Under the pieces are notes generated by a model, which did not search any database, was not told the DNA's origin, and worked only from the letters and a program-made list of their open reading frames with translations. The position numbers and the translations under genes were made by a program. From NCBI GenBank assembly GCA_964036275.1, contig OZ038433.1, positions 21,064,485 through 21,128,484 on the forward strand: a DNA stretch of 64,000 nt. Reading direction: 5' to 3'. The DNA comes from Litoditis marina (lineage: Eukaryota; Nematoda; Chromadorea; Rhabditida; Rhabditidae). This document shows, piece by piece, positions 24,421 to 35,182 of the stretch. The stretch's first letter is position 1. The number at the start of each line of letters is the position of its first letter.

Positions 24421-25674
24421 TTAACCGCGAGCGTGTTTCTTGGCGGCACGATGTTTGTGGGCCTTCCGGGCCTTCTGTTTGTTCAGGTTACGACGCTTCT
24501 GGATCTTTCTGGCCTTGGCTTCTAAAACATATATGTTAGAATAGCCGTTAACCAAACGAATCAATTTAATGAATAAATTGAGATGAAACACTTAAAATCA
24601 GGTTACACGTTGTATGCAGTGAGTGCACTTCTTTCTCATCCATTCTACATGTGGCTTTGTTGAAAAGTAAAATGTTTGTCAGCTGGATTTACAAAATTGA
24701 TTTCTACAAATTAATATCGAATGAATGTTTAACATTTTCAAATTTTCAATAAGAAAAAGTTGACCTGCAAAATAAGAAGTTTAAGAAGACTTACGGTTGA
24801 ATGCTCTCTTGCGGGCGAATGCCTTTCTTCTACGAGCAGCAGCTAGTTGGGCACCTCTCTTGGCATGGTGGACAGCACCACTGTAAAAACAACTTTATTC
24901 AGTATTTGAATACGTTCTCTGGAATACCCCAGCTGTTTTATCATGTTCTTTGTCTGTTTCGCGAAACTACTATTCTGTTTGGACAAAATAGTAGAAAAAC
25001 ATCAAATGTTTGATAAATTTGAATCTGAAGGCCACTGCTGTATGCGAATTTCACCCTAAAAACAAATACAGTATTCCGTTGGGGATAAAAGATTGTTCGA
25101 TTTTGTCGATTTAAATCAATGCTTCGCGTTTAGAATGTTGTCACATAATTGTTTTACCCCATCGTCTTATAACAGTAATAACATAAATAAGTGACTCATA
25201 ACAGTACAAAGTACAGTTGTACCAATTCTATTTTCTGGAAATTCAAGTTGACTTCAATGTTTTATTAGATTAATATTGTATAGCCGTCATGAACTGTTTT
25301 GCAAAAAAAGTAACTCACACTTTGCCGTGAGAAGCAGCTGCTTCGGATACGTTGACGACTGAAATTAATATAACTATTTCTTTGATCATCTTCTCTGTAC
25401 TTATTTCAATTGTAGCTCTCCTTGTTCTGTGACAAGGTATTTACACCGGTCAACATTCGCGAAATATTCTTGCAACAAGGTTGTGCAGTTCATAAAGTTA
25501 ACAAAAGGAGATAAAGAAGAACTTCTGAAATATTTTTTGACTTTATACTGCTACTGATAGAAATATTGACGTACTGCTTCAAACGACCCCTGTATTGTAG
25601 GTTGAAATAGTAGAAGGAATCTTACCTGCGAGAAGGCAGAGCACCAAGAAGAAGAAAATAACGAAAGAACGCAT
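24421..25674 (-). CDS. Secreted cationic peptide gene, array copy 5 (91 aa)
   Basis: Exons 25626-25674, 25319-25358, 24795-24880 and 24421-24521. Signal peptide MRSFVIFFFLVLCLLA. Exon 2 is VVNVSEAAASHGKV. Exon 3 is GAVHHAKRGAQLAAARRRKA then FARKRAFN. Exon 4 is the second terminal class: QAKARKIQKRRNLNKQKARK, then AHKHRAAKKHARG-stop. From exon 3 on there is no Asp or Glu. Exon 3 is almost residue-identical to copies 7 and 9, pointing to recent duplication or gene conversion. A 15-nt promoter box shared with those copies lies just upstream of the TATA box. Its exons 3-4 and intron 3 also recur at 46.5-46.9 kb on the other strand. Confidence 0.83.
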
Positions 25675-25705
25675 GTTGGCTTGTGTTTCAGTTAGAAGTA
25701 ACCGT

Positions 25706-25735
25706 CTTTTTATAGATGATATCGTATTGGATACC
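25706..25735 (-). promoter_or_regulatory. TATA box and conserved upstream box of peptide copy 5
   Basis: TATAAAAAG (complement of 25706-25714) is preceded by GGTATCCAATACGAT (complement of 25721-25735). The same 15-mer and TATA spacing occur upstream of copies 7 and 9. Confidence 0.65.
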
Positions 25736-27181
25736 GAAAAAAAAGAACGTCGCCCCCAACAAAAACCTGCTAATTCTACCGGACAAGTGCACTTTTCAAA
25801 CGTAGCTTTTTTTCTGGCCGAATTACGAAGAAATGACAACAAAAGATATTCCTAGTGAGTCTCCCTTTGGATTTTCATATTTGTTTGTGAATAAAAAACT
25901 CCTTTACTTCAAACTGAAGAGAACAACGTAATGTCAGAAAATTAGTTTGAATGATATCAAACGAAAACATTTTAGTTTGTATGAAAATATTCAGAGTATG
26001 TTTCGACCCTGATCCAAGCTTGAACCATGTTTTGCGCAAGACATAAATAAGCTAACGTTTAACACTGAAATGAGGTCCATGAAGTTGCATATAAAAACCT
26101 CTCAAAACACCCATGAATAATGCAATACCAAAAGTAAAAAGAAAACATTTCCCAAAATTAACAAACCAAGGTTGCTCGTGTTAGGGTAAGGTTTTATCAT
26201 CGATGGTCATTTAGGTTTTCATTCGAGTCATACCGAAAAAACTTTTTGGAACATGTTAGTATTCATAATGTGGGTCATACGTCAGCACGTTTCTGGTCCC
26301 GATTGGAAATGCGCGGCGTCCGACTTTGAATAAGGTATAAATTTTTAATAAAATATTGCTGTAGGGTGTTGCATTTAACTGCATTTAATTGGATGACATT
26401 CTGGAAAATCCGTCATGAACATCTCCAGCCGTTTATTATGTTTTTTAGTTCTTCAGTTTCAAATTTAACCAATAATGATATTCTTTCGTCTATCGAAAAA
26501 CTGTGTAGGCTGTTCAATGGTTTCTCGTGTTTTCCAGCCAAATCTACTTCCGTACCGACTTCTGGTTTTCCAAATGAAGATGGAAGAATTTCGGCCACTT
26601 GCAACTGGGAACCGCTGGCTCCCAACCCCCAACAGGAGCGAATGTTCCCAATAAGCTAATTTTCTCTTCCAAGGTGTTACATGCATGTCACTGGATCAAT
26701 GTCATTCGAGCATTTGAAACATACCACGATGGAATGCAATTAAGATCAACGAACGGGAAGTTGTGCCCAAAATCATATATGGCATGTATGATGCCTGACG
26801 CCTCGTAACGAACCGACCTGAACTAAAATGGACACACAAAATATGAACTAGTTAGAGATATACAACACATTTTGATCAGAAAACGCTAGTCGACAAATTT
26901 ATTGACACTTTGCCCCAATCGACTTTTGGTCTTCATTCGCCCAACACAGACTTTATACTGCTGAATCGCTTGAACAGAGCCGGGCGAGCTGTTGTTCTTT
27001 CAGGAACTTTCCGAATTGGCAAAGCACTTTTGTAGCGGCCTCGACGAGACAGTGTGCAGGTCAAAGAGACGCAGACTGTCTCAACAAAGATGTCGACATT
27101 GTGGCTAAGTCTCTAAACCAGATGTAACTGCGACGCGACATCGTGGTTCCCGGACATCGCGAATACTAGATTGTCCATAAC
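25736..27181. other. Spacer between divergent array copies 5 and 6
   Basis: This is the intergenic region between the minus-strand copy 5 and the plus-strand copy 6. It contains a fragment of the 9.3-kb foldback repeat (about 25998). Near 27030 a GTAGCGGCCTCGACGAGACA block resembles the sequence after the SINE at 28570. Overlapping frames at 26366-26808 on both strands have no family features. Confidence 0.5.
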
Positions 27182-27189
27182 TATAAAAG
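27182..27189 (+). promoter_or_regulatory. TATA box of peptide copy 6
   Basis: TATAAAAG, 40 bp upstream of the ATG at 27222. The surrounding 60 bp is shared, inverted, with copy 8. Confidence 0.65.
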
Positions 27190-27221
27190 GAGCTTAGCAG
27201 TAACCATTAGCAAGACTGAAC

Positions 27222-29070
27222 ATGCGTTCTTTTGTAATATTACTCTTCTTGGTTCTCTGCATTCTCGCAGGTATTCATACTTATTCAATTTTAAATACAT
27301 GAAAAGCGTATGTGAGCGCACTGATTGTATTTGTAATATATGAAAAACAGAAACGATGGGAAAACCAAAAACTTTACTTTGGAAAAAATTACTTCCACAA
27401 GTGTCAGTCTTACAAAACATATTAACATTTTATGGAAGTTTTCAAACCACCGGACGTGTGTATAAGAAAGAATGAATGTTTCGAAGAGAACATGTCATTT
27501 ATGGTTTGAGGCAACTTACTTGTTAAACTCCGAACTATGTTTTTTTTCTTTAAATTTTTATTCCAGTGGTGAACGTGGCCGAGGCAAAAGCTCGCCATCG
27601 CAAAGTGTGAGTTGTACTACCTTCAAACAGACTTCTAAAACTTCGTTAGCAGGCCTTTCATATATTATGGAAGAACACAATCATTGTGAAACTTTATAAT
27701 CACAAAACATCATTCCAACATTGAGAATACATATCAAACAAACAAACAAGTACCTATCGTACAACTGAACATCTGAGAAAAGTGTTCCGTTATGTTGAAA
27801 TCATTTCCTGCCACTCCAGTCTGGTATTCTCGATAGCTTTGTTTACTTTTTTCTCGAACTTTCCCAGGGTCATTCGGTCCATGCTTTTTCAAAAAAAGCA
27901 AAGACAAATATTATCCTTTCTAACGAAACGACTGCAGTTACTGATTCTACTACTTATAATTCACACCATTCTCACTGAGGCTCCTACAGTACATACTCTA
28001 ACATTTCAATATCTGTTGTCTACTGCGCACTTCAATTTTTCGATATATTTGTAATAGGAACCGAACCAAATAGTAAAGTAGTTAACGTTTCCTATAAAAT
28101 TCATCTAATTCAATCAGATTTGGAGTTTTGCATTCGTACTGTAGGCGTCTCAGTAGGAATGCAAGATACTATTCAATTGAAAAATTGAAACTTTTTAATT
28201 ATCTCAATTTTTATCCAGAGCCGCTCATCATCATAAGAAAGGTGGTGCTTTGGCAGCCGGAAGAGGACGCGCACGCTCCCTGAGCAGAGCTGTTTTCCGT
28301 GAGTTGGACGAAAGTTCTCTCTGACTAACAGTTCTCGGACTTAGACGCTTCCCAGCCAATTGGCCAGTTACAGTCGTGGCCAACAGAAAGGCGAGAGGGT
28401 ACTGTATATCTCACTTTTCGCTATGTACGCGTACATGTCTTTGATGCCAAAGGTTGTGTGCTCTTATCGCGCAGTGGTTAGCGCACTGCTACGGAGCTTT
28501 TGCTCGCAAGTTCGATTCCGGCAAGAGACAGAAACTTATAAATTTGGCACCCACTATATACTATACTCTCGTAGCGGCCTCGAAGAGGGAGTGAGAGAAA
28601 CGCAGACTGTCTGAGACTGTCTGCGGTCTCATTGATCTCCATGCTCTCTCGATATGCAAGCTAGCCGATCGCGTAGATCTTTGTGAGGTCATTCTTATCA
28701 AAACGCCAGCAGCGTGTGAGTAGTTCAGACTTGTTTTCCTCAAAAGCAAAATAGACCTTCGGTTGTTTGCTTTTCCTATTTCAATCTGTAAAATGAAGCC
28801 GATTTTGAAAATCGAATATGCTGAAAAGAGTAAAATCGAACATCAAGAGCCAAAAGTTAGGTATCAATGTAGTTAACGAGAGGTTATAAAACTCATCGAT
28901 AGTTACACTTTCGTTCTGTCGGTTTTATTCTCCACCTGATCCATCTTATTTTACTGTTTTCAGGCGCCAGAGTCAAGAAGAATCGTCTCCTCAAAAAACG
29001 TCGCAACATCAAGAGACAAAGAGTTCTCAGACGTCGTTTGGCCAACATCAGAAGAAGCATCCGCGGTTAA
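27222..29070 (+). CDS. Secreted cationic peptide gene, array copy 6 (91 aa)
   Basis: Exons 27222-27270, 27567-27606, 28219-28298 and 28964-29070, phases 1-2-1, all with GT-AG introns. Signal peptide MRSFVILLFLVLCILA. Exon 2 is VVNVAEAKARHRKV. Exon 3 is AAHHHKKGGALAAGRGRARS then LSRAVF. Exon 4 is ARVKKNRLLKKRRNIKRQRV, then LRRRLANIRRSIRG-stop. Three consecutive His open exon 3. An AATAAA at 29117-29122 suggests a short 3' UTR. Intron 3 carries a tRNA-like SINE. It is the inverted partner of copy 8, with identical exon 4 protein. The function is unknown. The signal peptide plus polycation plus C-terminal Gly suggests a processed, possibly amidated secreted peptide. Confidence 0.83.
28373..28558 (+). 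repeat. tRNA-like SINE, copy 1
   Basis: Begins GTCGTGGCCAACAGAAAGGC and includes GGGTACTGTATATCTCA. A tRNA-like part follows with A-box CGCAGTGGTTAGCGC and B-box GTTCGATTCC, and the element ends near TTTGGCACCCACTATA. The tRNA-like part lies in the 3' half, about 100 bp from the 5' end. Other copies are at 32130, 53132 and 57881 (minus). Confidence 0.8.
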
Positions 29071-29703
29071 GAATTTTCCAAAGTATTTATGCAAATTATT
29101 GTGTTATTGTTGTAAGAATAAAGGTTTTGTCTTTATGTTGTGGTTTTTGGTCTTGCATTTCAGTGTTTTAACTTTCAAGTAAGTAATGTGCATAACTCCG
29201 AGTGTGTTCAGTCAAACTTGAAACCCTAGACAAAGTACGATTTTCCTGGCGTTCCTAATATTTTACCTATCCTTCTGCGCAATACATACAAAATTGATGA
29301 AGTTTTGCAGAACAATCCTACTTTATCTATCCACTAATTTTGAGCACTTTTAGGTGTGAACTCTACATCATACGCAACAGAATCGCAGATTATTTGTTTT
29401 CGCAAACTGTAAGTGGCATTGTCAATGACGTCAGTTTCATTGGTTAAGGTTTGTGTTCCAAGTTAGTCATTATTTCTTTGCTACCATCACCTGCAATTAT
29501 ATGGCGTGTTTTTGTTAGTAATCTGTTAGTTATACCTGCTACAGAAAGCGCTGTAAGACAGAAAACCCGTGTAACATCATTCTGATACATCTTGGGTGTT
29601 GTTATGTTCATAGGCTTATAAAATGACAATTCAACAAACTGATTTGAACGTTTATTTACGAGAGAACATAATAAATAGGGTGATGATGCATCAGGAGATG
29701 TTC
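29071..29703. other. Spacer between array copies 6 and 7 (convergent)
   Basis: It holds the 3' flank of copy 6 (AATAAA at 29117) and of copy 7 (AATAAA as the complement of 29651-29656). No gene is seen. Confidence 0.5.
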
Positions 29704-30773
29704 TTAACCGCGAGCGTGTTTCTTGGCGGCACGATGTTTGTGGGCCTTCTTTGCCTTCTGGGCCTTCTGTTTCTGAAGATTGCGACGCTTCTGGATCTTT
29801 CTGGCCTTGGCTTCTGGAAACACACAATAATACAATTACATTTTTCATAGCATGTCAGACACTCTAAAGTATGGTTTGGAATACAATACAAAAGTTCGGT
29901 TACATTTCAAATTCTCCCAAAATCTAAAACTAGCTGGAAAACACTTACGATGGAATGCTCTCTTGCGGGCGAATGCCTTTCTTCTACGAGCAGCAGCTAG
30001 TTGGGCACCTCTCTTGGCATGGTGGACAGCACCACTGAAATGATAGACTATGAATAGGCAACTGTTTTTGGTAGTTCAAAGAAAGTTTACATTTTGGAAA
30101 CGAACACCTTTCGTAATTCTATTGCTCCCCTGATTTGGATATATTGATTTTCTACATTTCTCAAACCTTTCAAGGTGCTTTCAGACGTTTCTAGTTTGAA
30201 GATCTTTTGAAATGTCTCCATAAAAATTAATATATAGATCGATCAATGGTTTTGCTTTCGGAAAATTAATATTTTTCAAGCTAGAGATTGGATAAAGAGC
30301 AACTCACACTTTGCTGTGAGTAGCAGCAGCTTCGGAAACATTGACGACTGAAAAGGAATGCATATGTGTTTGATTTGTTATTTGTCTATGATTTCGTTCT
30401 TCTTCTATTCTTTTCAGTAGTGGAATTACATATTATTCACAGAATATTTAGGTGGGGCCGACTAAAAATTTCATTCAACTGGATGGACGACGATTAGGCA
30501 AAATTGCGTTCAACTTGGCTCTGTATTTCAATCAGAAATAAAGATGGAACTTTGTTTTTCAACTCTATTTATTTGTTCACTACAGACGTTGTGAGCGGAA
30601 TCTGCTCATCAAAATAAGCTTCATCGTAGCCTACTCGAACCCTACAGAGAGAGAGTTTCTGAACGATACAAATGCTACTCGTGTTATTATATCAAATTTT
30701 CTGATATTGTACAAAGAATCTTACCTGCGAGAAGACAGAGCACCAAAACGAAGAAAATAACAAAAGAACGCAT
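29704..30773 (-). CDS. Secreted cationic peptide gene, array copy 7 (94 aa)
   Basis: Exons 30725-30773, 30308-30347, 29949-30034 and 29704-29813. Signal peptide MRSFVIFFVLVLCLLA. Exon 2 VVNVSEAAATHSKV. Exon 3 is GAVHHAKRGAQLAAARRRKA then FARKRAFH, as in copy 9. Exon 4 is of the AAKKHARG class, with an extra QKAK-type repeat relative to copy 5: NLQKQKAQKAKKAHKHR before AAKKHARG-stop. Upstream DNA to about 30910 is nearly identical to that of copy 5, so the two are tandem duplicates. It sits in the loop of the inverted duplication formed by copies 6 and 8. Confidence 0.83.
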
Positions 30774-30804
30774 GTTGGTTTGTGTTTCAGTTAGAGATCA
30801 CCGT

Positions 30805-30834
30805 CTTTTTATAGACGATATCGTATTGGATACC
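30805..30834 (-). promoter_or_regulatory. TATA box and conserved upstream box of peptide copy 7
   Basis: TATAAAAAG (complement of 30805-30813) and GGTATCCAATACGAT (complement of 30820-30834), arranged as in copies 5 and 9. Confidence 0.65.
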
Positions 30835-31700
30835 GAAAAAAGAACGTCGCCCCCCACAAAAACCTGCTAATGCTACCGGACAAATGCACTTTTCAAACGC
30901 AGATTTTTTTTGCTGAATTACTAAGAAATGACATTGAAGAAATCTAAGAAAATTCTTTTTCACTAAAAATGAGTGAGGGACGATGAATAATGAAATGGCA
31001 TTGTAGATATTGTAAAAATAGACTGACTTTGTTATTTAGAGCTTGCTAAATTCTTCGGTAAGCGGTTTCTTGTACTATTGTATAGAACACTTGTAATTTG
31101 CACAACATCACCACAATTCGAAAGAAGCACAGTTTTCACAGCGCTTTCTGTATAAATTGATAAAGTCCGAACGCACAATGTTTTTTTACCGTTTGCCAAC
31201 TATATTAACTGATATCATGTTTTTATGATTTGACACCGAAAATTCTTTTTTTTTTGTCAGATTCTTTTCCCAGCTTCCTATTGTATCGCGCATGAAGTAG
31301 TTAAAATATTGCTATCGCAAAAATCGCAAAATCTAAATCACTTCTCATCTCCTTTTTTCCACGTATTCATATGCGTAATAACTCAATTGAAAAACTCACA
31401 TGAAGTAGAAAATCACCCAAATGTTCTTACTAGTTCTAACTTTTCACAGATTGAGACACTGAAATGTGAAAAAAAAACATTTATTACGAAAAAAAAGTTG
31501 TTAAAATACTAAGATCATCAAGAAAATCGTACTCCGTGTAGGGTTCTAGGTACGGTTTGAAAGACACTCGGAGTGAAATCCAAGGCACATGTTGAAATCC
31601 TGCAATTCAACAACAAACCACAACAAAACAGAAACCTTTATTTTTACAACAATAACACAAAATCGTTGAACATAATTCGCATAAATACTCTGTACGACTC
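30835..31700. other. Spacer between array copies 7 and 8
   Basis: The first 80 bp belongs to the duplicated promoter region of copy 7. The rest is AT-rich without recognisable genes. The AATAAA of copy 8 is the complement of 31637-31642. Confidence 0.5.
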
Positions 31701-33060
31701 TTAACCGCGGATGCTTCTCCTGATGTTTGCCAAACGACGTCTGAGAACTCTTTGTCTCTTGATGTTGCGACGTTTTTTGAGGAGACGATTCTTCTTGACT
31801 CGAGCGCCTGAAAACAGTAAACTAAGATGCATCAGGTAGAGCATGAAACCGAATAAACCAAAATATGGGGAAAGGGAACTTTTCTTTTGTTGAAAGGTTT
31901 TGTTGTTGAGGAATTCTAACGGTAAAAATAAGTCTGAAATATTCACACACTGCTAGCGTAATGATGAGAATGACCTCACAAAGACGCGATCGGCTAGCTT
32001 GATTATCGAGAGAGCCTGGAGGTCAATGAGACCGCAGACAGTCTCAGACAGTTTGCGTTTCTCTCTTTCTCGTTACTCGTCGGAGATGATCAATTGGCTG
32101 GGAATCGTCTGATTACGAGAACTGTTATAGTCGTCGCCAACGGAAAGGCGGGAGGGTACTGTATATCTCATTTTTCGCTGTGTACGCACACATGACTTCG
32201 ATTTCAGAGGTTGCCGGTTATATGCATTAATAGCGCAGTGGTTAGCGTTAGCGCCCTGCTACGGATATTTTACTCGCAGGTTCGATACCGGCGAGAAACA
32301 AAAGATTATAAATTTGACACCCACTATAATCAGAAAGAACTTTCACAACTCACGGAAAACAGCTCTGTTCAGGGACCGTGCGCGTCCTCTTCCGGCTGCC
32401 AAAGGACCCTTTTTATGATGATGAGCGGCTCTGGAGGAGAAAGTAGACAATCGAATAGACACTTTTTCAGTCTTTTCCATTACTAAAGGGACGCCTACAG
32501 TACGAATGCAAAATTTGCCATCCGTATTTACCACTACGTGAATGTTATCTAAACATTAATACATTTGATTTTCGAGTCTCTGTTACAAAAAATGCTCGGA
32601 AATACGTTTGAAGAGAAATCATACAAACAGAATACAGTTGTGTGTATCTTTTTTCATTGATTTCCGAAAACCTGACAATGAAGTTTCAAAAAGTTAATTC
32701 GAAGGAAGTACAACTCACACTTTACGATGACGGGTTTTTGCCTCGGCCACGTTCACGACTGAAAAAAGTTTGAAAAACAAATAAAATTCTGAGTTTGGTT
32801 AGCTTAAAATTACAATGACATGTCCTTTTGGCAAGATTCGTTCGTTTTTCTATTGTTCGATGGTTTGACTAAATCCATAAGAGGTTTATGTATAAGGCTA
32901 ACATTTACATATTTGGATTTGCCTGTCCCACTTTCTTATTCGTAGAATACAAATATTTTTTTAAGTTCGCAAACGCTTTTTATGAATTTAAAGTTAAATA
33001 AGTATGTATACCTGCGAGAATGCAGAGAACCAAGAATAGGAATATAACAAAAGAACGCAT
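31701..33060 (-). CDS. Secreted cationic peptide gene, array copy 8 (90 aa)
   Basis: Exons 33012-33060, 32719-32758, 32354-32430 and 31701-31807. Signal peptide MRSFVIFLFLVLCILA. Exon 2 VVNVAEAKTRHRKV. Exon 3 AAHHHKKGPLAAGRGRARSL then NRAVF. Exon 4 is identical in protein to copy 6 (KKNRLLKKRRNIKRQRVLRR core, ending LANIRRSIRG). Exon 3 has GP where copy 6 has GGA, a one-codon deletion. Intron 3 has a SINE at a different site and in the opposite relative orientation from the one in copy 6, so it arrived after the inverted duplication. Confidence 0.83.
32130..32328 (+). repeat. tRNA-like SINE, copy 2
   Basis: Begins GTCGTCGCCAACGGAAAGGC, contains GAGGGTACTGTATATCTCA, the A-box region GCGCAGTGGTTAGCG and B-box GGTTCGATACC, and ends near TTTGACACCCACTATA. 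The A-box region has a small internal duplication (GTTAGCGTTAGCGCC). It lies in intron 3 of array copy 8, antisense to the gene. Confidence 0.8.
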
Positions 33061-33092
33061 GTCCAATCTTGCTAATGGTTACTGCTAAGCTC

Positions 33093-33100
33093 CTTTTATA
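33093..33100 (-). promoter_or_regulatory. TATA box of peptide copy 8
   Basis: TATAAAAG on the minus strand, 33-40 bp upstream of the ATG, within the block shared with copy 6. Confidence 0.65.
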
Positions 33101-33685
33101 GTAATGGACAATCTAGTATTTGGGATGTCCGGGAACCACGATGTCGCGTCGCAGTTACATCTGGTTTAGAGACTTATCTACAAGTTCGGCGTCTTTGTTC
33201 GGACTGTTGCAATACTGAGAAAAATGGTGAGACTCGAGCGAATATTCTCTGTACAACCTATTTTTCTAGGTAAACGGGCGTGTTTATCCTAACTATTCTT
33301 TTTCTATTTCCGGTAATAATGAGCAAGTGGAAAAATATCCCAACTCTTCTAGTTTGAAAGTGTATTGAGACCTATTCTGTAGCCTAGATCGTGCCTAAAC
33401 TGAAAAGCATTGCTGAAAAGTACCCCTGAGTAATTTTATGTGGAAGTTTTCAAGAGAAAGATAGTTAACCTTTTCAATGAAATTCGGTTTCTATTGCAAC
33501 TGTTCATATCGCGCTCCATCACAAAAAACTGTTGGTGCGCTTTCTCATTTTTCTGTATGCGTTTTCAAATTTATAACTTTTGACGTGGTTCTTTCATTCC
33601 GGAGCACTTTAACCCTAATCTATATTCTACAAGTTAGAACCACACTATTCATTCTAGTTTGCATTTGAACTAAGGAAAAATGCTT

Positions 33686-33817
33686 GACTAGAAGTAAATT
33701 GAATAGTCACGTAAAGTTGACATTCTGATGAGGTATCGTGCCCTTTGTCATTGCACTTTTCCGAGTTCTGCTGTGTTTAACATGTTCCACATGACTGTGC
33801 AATTGACTAACAGCATA
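33686..33817 (+). repeat. MITE family A, copy 2
   Basis: Starts ACTAGAAGTAAATTGAATAG and ends GTGCAATTGACTAACAGCAT, with the inner TCCGAGTTCTGCTGTGTTTA shared with the copies at 22126 and 42109. Confidence 0.75.
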
Positions 33818-35182
33818 CACGTGTTGTTTGCCACTTCGTTGCGCACTTTTCGAACGAACGCGATTCTGTGATTCTCTTTTCATCTACCTGTTCCGCCTAT
33901 CTACGAACGAACGTTCCGAGAGATGTTTTTTTGCTGAGAGATCTGTTATCTCTCGTCCCGCCAGACTGACCAGTTCTTTTTCATGCCCTATTATCGCGTA
34001 TTCGCTTTCGAACCGGTGAGAAACAAGAAATCCATCAAACGAAAAAAAGCCCACCGACGTTGGTCAATAATCGTACAGCTTCTTTAACTTGAGTAGTGGT
34101 TCTTGTTGACTATCCCACGTCATAATGGAGATAACAGGAGTATTTGGGTTTTTACGTGTGTACTGTGTATCCTCAAATCAAAACTATGAAGAGCACTACA
34201 AAACAGTGCCTAATTAAAACGGCTTTTTGTCAATATGGTATGAAAAGTTAAATCATTCTTTGGATATCGCGACGGGCACTGAAGCGAAAGGAAAATATGT
34301 TTAGCGCTAACTACGTTAACCTTACTTTACTGGATACATTTGTGCATACATCAGTAGACGCGCATTTCTTCGAGACCGTGGTTCTTTTCCAGATCTGATA
34401 ACCAGTTTGTTAGATTTTAAGCTGCAGTCTGTCAATAGTTCACGCAGACTGTCTAGAGCAAGAAAAAAAGTATACAATCATATCTTATTTTCAAACCTCG
34501 AAATTGACTGACAGAGAACATCAAGCAATACATTTCTGTGGAATACGAGATGAAGATCAACGCAGATTTGTAAATGCTTTATTCACTTCATCGCTGCAAT
34601 AATTTAATTGACACATTGTAAACGCTTTCTCTGTCTGAGCTCCATTAGCTATGTAGTTTATACACATCTGAAGACTGAAGTTAGAATGATTTGAATGAAC
34701 GTTGAAAATAAATTAACTTGTTTCGCTTGTCCCTTAAAATATATGTACATACTTAAGAGAGTACTCATACTGTCTACGCAGTTGAAATGAATCTCGTGTA
34801 CGTCAAATCATGACTTTTTTACAGGCTTGTCGGCGTAAAACACGGGCTTCAATATGCGCGCGTAAAAATCATGAACACTGAACTTGTACACTGAACTCAG
34901 CAACTAGATTCAACTGTGTTTGCAAGCTGCTCAACCATATGAGTCTTCTTGCACAACAAAATGAAACACATAATGAGAAGATTAACTACGGTGTATAGCA
35001 CTGATGAACATACCCTATATTGAATAGACACGTCGCACGATTATTATGAAACACAAAACGACTAGTGTAAACCTACGTAATATATGAAGGTCGAGAAATG
35101 ATATATGAAGATAGATAGTCTCAAAAAGAGATCTGACTAAAAAAGTTGGGTAGAAACTATGAATGTGGAGCTTGAGGAAGAG

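Larger units (their letters stand above)
27050..33180. repeat. Large inverted duplication carrying peptide copies 6 and 8
   Basis: The left arm (about 27050-29100) and right arm (about 31650-33180) are inverted copies. The promoter-side block GACATCGTGGTTCCCGGACA near 27140 reappears as its complement near 33140. The coding exons of copies 6 and 8 match. Intron 3 sequence such as TGAGGTCATTCT next to AGCTAGCCGATCGCG is found in both arms. The span between the arms holds copy 7. The arms are imperfect, and each carries its own SINE insertion in intron 3. Confidence 0.8.
33061..35182. other. Spacer between the peptide array and the globin gene
   Basis: The left 120 bp is the promoter side of copy 8. 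A MITE of family A is at 33686-33817. Otherwise AT-rich; the open frames are short and featureless. Confidence 0.5.

Noticed and set aside
26366..26808. Overlapping open frames on both strands, 60-97 codons
   Set aside because: No homology features, no signal peptide, no splice partners, and mutual overlap on opposite strands suggest chance.
13924..33060. Peptide exons as histone or protamine genes
   Set aside because: Each gene begins with a classic signal peptide and has three introns, unlike core histones, and no histone-fold motif is present.
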